From the NCBI RefSeq assembly GCF_947623445.1, contig NC_135245.1, positions 689,501 to 753,500 of the forward strand: 64,000 bases of DNA. Direction: 5' to 3'. The stretch comes from Clavelina lepadiformis (Eukaryota; Chordata; Ascidiacea; Aplousobranchia; Clavelinidae). Made by a program: the position numbers and the translations under genes. This document shows, piece by piece, positions 59,159 through 64,000 of this stretch. How positions within the stretch are numbered: the stretch's first letter is position 1; the number at the start of each line of letters is the position of its first letter. The notes beneath the pieces were generated by a model, which had not been told where the DNA came from, did not search any database, and saw nothing but the letters and a program-made list of their open reading frames with translations.

Positions 59159-62100
59159 CTACTTTAGACCTTGCGATCCATGGGGGGAAGTTTGCCTCAG
59201 TGCTGGACGGTCGTGGTCCGCCTGCTGTCCGGGGCAGCTTCGAAGCAGTTGGTGAAGCTGAAAATAGGAGACCAGGGTTAAGGGAATAGCCTCAGCATTC
59301 AAGCAATATGTATGGGGTGTTGTGACGCTAAAAATGCTAAGTATGACGACATAATTTGTTCAAAACTTGGGTCATACCTGGGTATTCACCGGCGACAAGG
59401 AGTTACGAGGAAGACGATTGCTGGATTTTTCAGCCCCGCTTTTAACAAGAAGCTCAACGATCTGACTTTGGATGGCGCTCGAGCTCGGACGGAAAGCAGC
59501 GCTCTGGTGTAATTCTGGAACCAAAAAAATTCTTTAAATCCTTTCTCTGTGACGCGATAATGTTTTGTTACATCACAAAGTGACCTACCACAGGCGAAAT
59601 CGAGGGCGCTGTTGCCGCTGTAGGTTGTCTGGCAGACGAATTTCTTCAGGTTGTCGACGTCACGTGGTTGACCCTCGCCCGTCACGAAATTGAGGAGGAC
59701 TTGAATCGCGTCCAAATTCGCCTTTTTCACCGCCATGTGCAGTGAAGTCAGACCGCCGCTATTTTCCTGGGAAATTTCAGAAAATATGATCAAGATTATT
59801 TCTATTGTTCTAATGTGCATTCTTTTTATTGTTTACGTTCGTTTAATTCTTTACTTTCTATAGCTCCAAATTGTACAATGACCAGGTCGTCGTTCACTTC
59901 GCTGTTTGTCTGACTCATAATTGATTAGGGAAAGTTTATGAAGTTAAATATAGTAAACTGTGCATATTATGAACGAACAATAGCTTCAATGCTCACTTGT
60001 TCCGTGATAGAAGCGCCATTGTTCAACAGAATGAGGATGGTCGCTATGTTGCCTGCGTCGCTGGCCAAATGCAGAGGAGTTTGACCTGGTCAGATGAAAC
60101 ACAATTCGCTCAAAACCATTATGTTCACATCGAACTTCCCCTAATTTGACTACACGCTGTCAAAGCACAAAGTTAATCCTCGCTACCCTAAAGCACCCAC
60201 CGAGTCGACCTCCTTTGGCGTTTACGAGCTCTCTCACTTGGTCACGTGATAGACGGTTTACCAACAGGCCCTGAATAACGCAATGCGACGTCATAAGAAA
60301 AAGACAGTCAAGAAATTTACATAACACAAAGCCAGGAAGCTCGCACGCGGGTAGAATCATCGCGTGGTTAATGCCGTTAACTTATAAGATGTCTATGCTC
60401 ACCATCATCTCGGCCGACTTAATGGAAAGGTGAAAGACGTTTTCGCGATTTTGATTGGATGTCATTACGTCCGCTCCAGTCCGAAGAAGAAGATCAACCA
60501 TGTCCCGTTGGTTCCTTTCCACCGCCAACAAGAGTGGGCTCTGGAAAGAGATTATTACGTCACAATCATATGACTGACACAAAATGCTACTGCGACGTAA
60601 CAATTACTACGTCTGCGATCAGCAGAAAACAAAAAATAGTGACCGGAAATTAAAGATGGCAAGATGGTCACGAATTCGGTTAAATCTAGAATTAAACGGA
60701 TTAAAAACTGCTGATTTCGCACGATTTTGAACAATATTAAACCATAAATTGTTACGTCAGAATCCTAAATTGGCGCGTAATTGTTGTGCAAGAATATCAT
60801 CATGTTTTCTTTGCTTTATACCGGAATAGCTTAACTCTTTCACAAATGTTCTCAAATGAAACCCGGGATTAAACCTCTATGACCTCATAACAGACACAAA
60901 CAAACACCTCTATGACGTGTATGGAAATACTTGCAAATTGGATAAAGCGGTAGTATTTGTTTCGAATGCAAACTATTTTTAGGCTCTCGATGCACTTCGA
61001 TTGTTACGATGCGCTCTAGCAACTATGACCCGGCACCAAAGCACGAAAATAAATCGCGAGTTGGATTTTCCAGGGATATCTGAGCATTTTACTCTGAAGT
61101 AAACCGACATGTTTCTGCACTTCGGGATTTCCATGAACTTCTGAAAATAATTTGCCAGAAATTGACCAAAAATAAATTCAAAGATATTCCCGATAAAATA
61201 GTTGAAAATTGCGACGTAATCGAGCGTGGGAACGACTGCGGTGTTCCCAGGAAGATTAAGAACTTTACAGCTTTTAAGTTATCGGTGGGCCAATAATCGT
61301 GCTCAGATTTACGATGACGATGATGAATTCTCGTCAGAATTGTTAGGTTCTTTCCGAAACCAGAGTAAAAATATTTTGGGCTAAATTTCCCTCCATCAAG
61401 GTGACAACCACGCAACAAAGATCGATATTGTGACGTCAGAAAGGAATAGTTCGAAAGGTTTGAGACAAACAAAATTTGGAGAGCTGCGACATGCTGTTTG
61501 GTGAGATCTGCGCAGCTGTTGTTTATTGGATTGTTGGAGAATTAATTACGTGACACCGAGGCCGCAGCAGTGAAGCCGTGGCTTGTTCATAAAAACCACT
61601 TCTATACAACGAGCGACTGGGCCAGGCCGTCAAATCCTTTGTAGCATTGAAGCCAACGCGTCTCCAATTTCACAAAATTAAATAGCGAGCAGATCGCCTT
61701 CCCCGCGCGACTCGAAATGGTCGCAAATTACCACGAAACAGCAAAAACAAGCTTTAAAATCACAACGACTGACGTTTTCGTCGGATCTGCCCAGGACAAT
61801 GTATGTCGCTTGATGGCCTGAGGCTACGGGGCAAGAAAGTCGCGATTTTCAATGCAAATAGCGCGGAGTCGTTTAAAATAACACTGGTGGCAGTGGCCGA
61901 GTTTTTCAAATGTTGATTTACTTTATTTTTAGTTCAACAATTCAATATTTTTTTTGCGATTTTTTAAACTCCATTAAACTTTTGCCATACGAAATCTTTC
62001 CCGGTAATCTTAGTAATTTTTTAACTTAGCTCGAGAATTAAAAAAGCCTGATCAGAAATCGCTGTATTGAGAAGTATAGTATTAAAGTGAGGCCGGGTGC

Positions 62101-64000
62101 TGAATAATTATTAACCAATGTGTTTACGATGAGACTAGTTCCAAGAACTACACGCACGCTGAGATAAACGTCGCCAGTGTAAACAACGTTCAAGCAATGG
62201 GGTCGACTACTGCGAGGTGGTAGAATCGAGAGATGAACCGAAAGAATGAAAAGATGCTTCCTGTGACATCGACGTCGGTAAACTAATATGTCAACTGTAG
62301 TTTTGACTTTTGCGTTCGCACCTGCGTGAATCAAAAGTTTTCAAATTCACAAAACCGTGCCAGCGACGTCAGAACCGAGAAAAACACGTGATCGTTACCT
62401 TCGTAAAAGCGGAACCGGGGACAAAAGTGAAATCGACAAGCAGAAGTGGGGACGTCATATACGCCCGACATTTCACTTTATTTCGAGTGGAAACAGTAAT
62501 AGCCGTTTCGGGCCACTACCGCGCCTTAAGGTCGAAAATACATGAAGTTCAGTGAAGGCAAACCGCAGAACGCATGTTGATGTGCGCAGGATACAGCGTG
62601 GTCTGGTGTGAACAGTTAACGCTGAAAGCAACGGCCATAACCCTCGCAACGATCTACAAGAAATTAACAAATATTCGCGATACCACTGCACCAGCTATCA
62701 CCCATCAGCAGTAGAAGGCTCTCTTTTATGATGAACGCGAACGCAGAATACAGCACCGGAAATGAGGTAACCAATAAAACGATGCCATCCCGACAACATG
62801 TATCATGTACTCACTAATTATTGCTTAGCTATGACGTAATAATTAAACGTTGTTGATCGAGCAGCCTACGCCAAGGCTAAATCAGTAAGAAAACCCCGAA
62901 ACATATCAAATAAAAGATGATCATCGTTTCGCAAAAATTCAAATGTTTTTTATCACTCTTCGAGCGCAGTGCGCACGACAAATCAAAAACTAACAAAAAC
63001 CGAAACGACCTTTAAGTACAAGTCGTTATTTTGAGAGGTGGTAATTTTTAGGCGCATTGGATGAGCATCACTTAACGCAGCTTGGCTTTGACCTGGTGTA
63101 AGGCACTCGAGGTTACTGGCCTGAAGGCAAAGTATTTGCAAAAAGAAAGATCACTGCAAGAATGTTCTTGTACCACCGTTTGCTTAACATAGGTTGCTCA
63201 AAGATATGCAGTTTCAACTCAAAATGTCATAGAAATCTTGCTCAGAGAACTTACCAGGCCAACTTGATTCTTTTCATTGACGTCAGCCAATTTGTTTTGT
63301 AACATGTTTTGAACTTGCCTTACGTCGTCATGGGCAACGTAATCGTGCAACACTGGACTTTCTGCATCAACATACAAGATTAGAGACGTTTCCTAAAGAG
63401 ATTACAAACCACAAAAGCGACATCTTACCGTAATATGCGGATTCAGCGATTTCAGGAGCTGGAACAAATCCTTGGTTCTGTTGAGCTGCAAAAACATGAA
63501 AAAGTTGGCCAATTATATACTTCTACGTCATCTGTTAATTGCCAACAACGCTCATACTTACAATATGCGGTCGAATACTCTGACAAGGCGAATGGCGGAT
63601 TCGATGTATCTGTCGAGTAAACTTTAGCCTCCTGATAACTGACACCATGAAAGTGGTAAACGGGGTCGGGTAAATGTGGGGTAGCTGGGGACATAGTTTG
63701 AGGGTATGGGGAAAATTTAGGGTACAAAGAGGGTTGGGACGTAAATTGGGTTTCACACGAACTCATTGGGGCAGGGCAATATGCGTCCATCTCAAAAGGT
63801 TGTGGGTATGGTTGGTTGCAAGTAGGATGAGGATTGGACATGAGATCATTTACATTTGGCAAAACGTAAGTTCCAGTATGGGTGTTTTTGGGAGAAAACA
63901 ACTGTTGTGGGGGTACGCCGGGGTTAGGGGATGTTGGTGACGCCATGGGGGGTGCCGTGGGTTGATTGCAGGCAACACGTGGCACACAAGGCTGCTCAAA
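59159..64000 (-). CDS. Atypical IκB (Bcl-3/IκBζ-like) ankyrin-repeat protein, 5' end off right edge
   Basis: Ankyrin repeat regulator of Rel/NF-κB, probably nuclear. Exons: 63562 to beyond 64000, 63429-63485, 63255-63361, 60403-60540, 60201-60270, 59997-60085, 59589-59766, 59378-59514 and 59159-59257. The first is a Pro/Ser/Gln-rich region (PTSPNPGVPPQQLF). Ankyrin units follow: LHDYVAHDDVRQVQNML; SPLLLAVERNQRDMVDLLL with GADVM; a short LLVNRLSRDQVRELVNAKGG; QTPLHLASDAGNIATILILL; GLTSLHMAVKKANLDAIQVL; TYSGNSALDFAC then QIVELLVKSGAEKSS. The sixth repeat, with xYSGNSAL, matches the YSGSSALH/YNGNTALH signature of Bcl-3, IκBζ and IκBα. The long Pro-rich N-terminus and no visible N-terminal DSGxxS degron favour the nuclear, Bcl-3/IκBζ type, though the extreme N-terminus is out of view. 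One intron is about 2.7 kb. The gene looks intact. Confidence 0.86.
60541..63254. other. Long intron of the IκB-like gene
   Basis: About 2.7 kb without a supported exon on either strand. It contains short domain-free open frames, including a 127-codon minus-strand one at 61089-61472 that lacks splice sites in context. No transposon ends were recognised. It is the largest intron in the window and a reasonable place to look for enhancers. Confidence 0.45.

Noticed and set aside
61089-61472. 127-codon minus-strand open frame in the long IκB intron
   Set aside because: No ankyrin character, no consistent splice sites, and the exons on either side join cleanly without it.
1-64000. tRNA, rRNA, CRISPR arrays, bacterial operons
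   Set aside because: No cloverleaf, rRNA-like or CRISPR-like repeat pattern was seen; spliced genes throughout exclude a prokaryotic source.
1-64000. LTR or other retroviral-type copies and Polinton-like elements
   Set aside because: No reverse transcriptase, integrase, capsid or long terminal repeat signature was recognised. The Ulp1-like peptidase at 23.5-23.9 kb alone is not evidence for such an element.

Overview
This is a eukaryotic, gene-dense, AT-rich window of short exons and short GT-AG introns. It reads as a compact invertebrate chordate genome. An ascidian tunicate is my best guess, inferred from the gene families (CYP2-type P450, RGS22, an atypical IκB), the intron sizes and the abundance of small hAT elements. 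I cannot name the species from sequence alone.

Layout, left to right. At 26-4238 (minus) lies the 5' part of a CYP2-like cytochrome P450 that runs off the left edge. A secreted multi-EGF protein with 11 exons sits at 6422-9080 (plus). It converges tail to tail with NUP155 (9451-18399, minus), a complete scaffold nucleoporin gene that carries a 238-bp hAT MITE in one intron. A repeat-rich interval at 18.4-26.4 kb holds two more hAT MITEs with perfect 8-bp target duplications. It also holds a larger candidate element coding for C2H2, Ulp1/C48-peptidase and PHD-finger segments. INTS13/Asunder (26415-30676, plus) and an RGS22-like gene (about 31.5-40.7 kb, plus) follow. A copy of an RGS22 exon segment lies 0.4 kb beyond the end of that gene. 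A 432-residue 2-aminoethylphosphonate:pyruvate transaminase-like gene with a mitochondrial-looking leader is at 41910-45221 (plus).

The right-hand third is on the minus strand. Two tandem paralogues each code for one SH2 domain and one tyrosine-kinase-like domain (47769-50036 and 51377-53367). Both have lost the catalytic-loop Asp and the DFG Asp, so they look like SH2-pseudokinases, and one exon has been homogenised between them. Upstream is a full-length-looking hAT transposon (55411-57667) with a 37-bp miniature relative nested inside. The window ends with an ankyrin-repeat gene of the Bcl-3/IκBζ/IκB type (59159 to beyond 64000).

The genes are mostly unrelated housekeeping or lineage-specific genes rather than a pathway. 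The most interesting parts are the paired SH2-pseudokinases, the phosphonate transaminase, the Ulp1/PHD element and a strong local excess of the palindrome TGACGTCA in introns and intergenic DNA. Exon models were built by hand from splice signals and reading phase. The EGF, INTS13, transaminase and distal pseudokinase models close exactly in frame.
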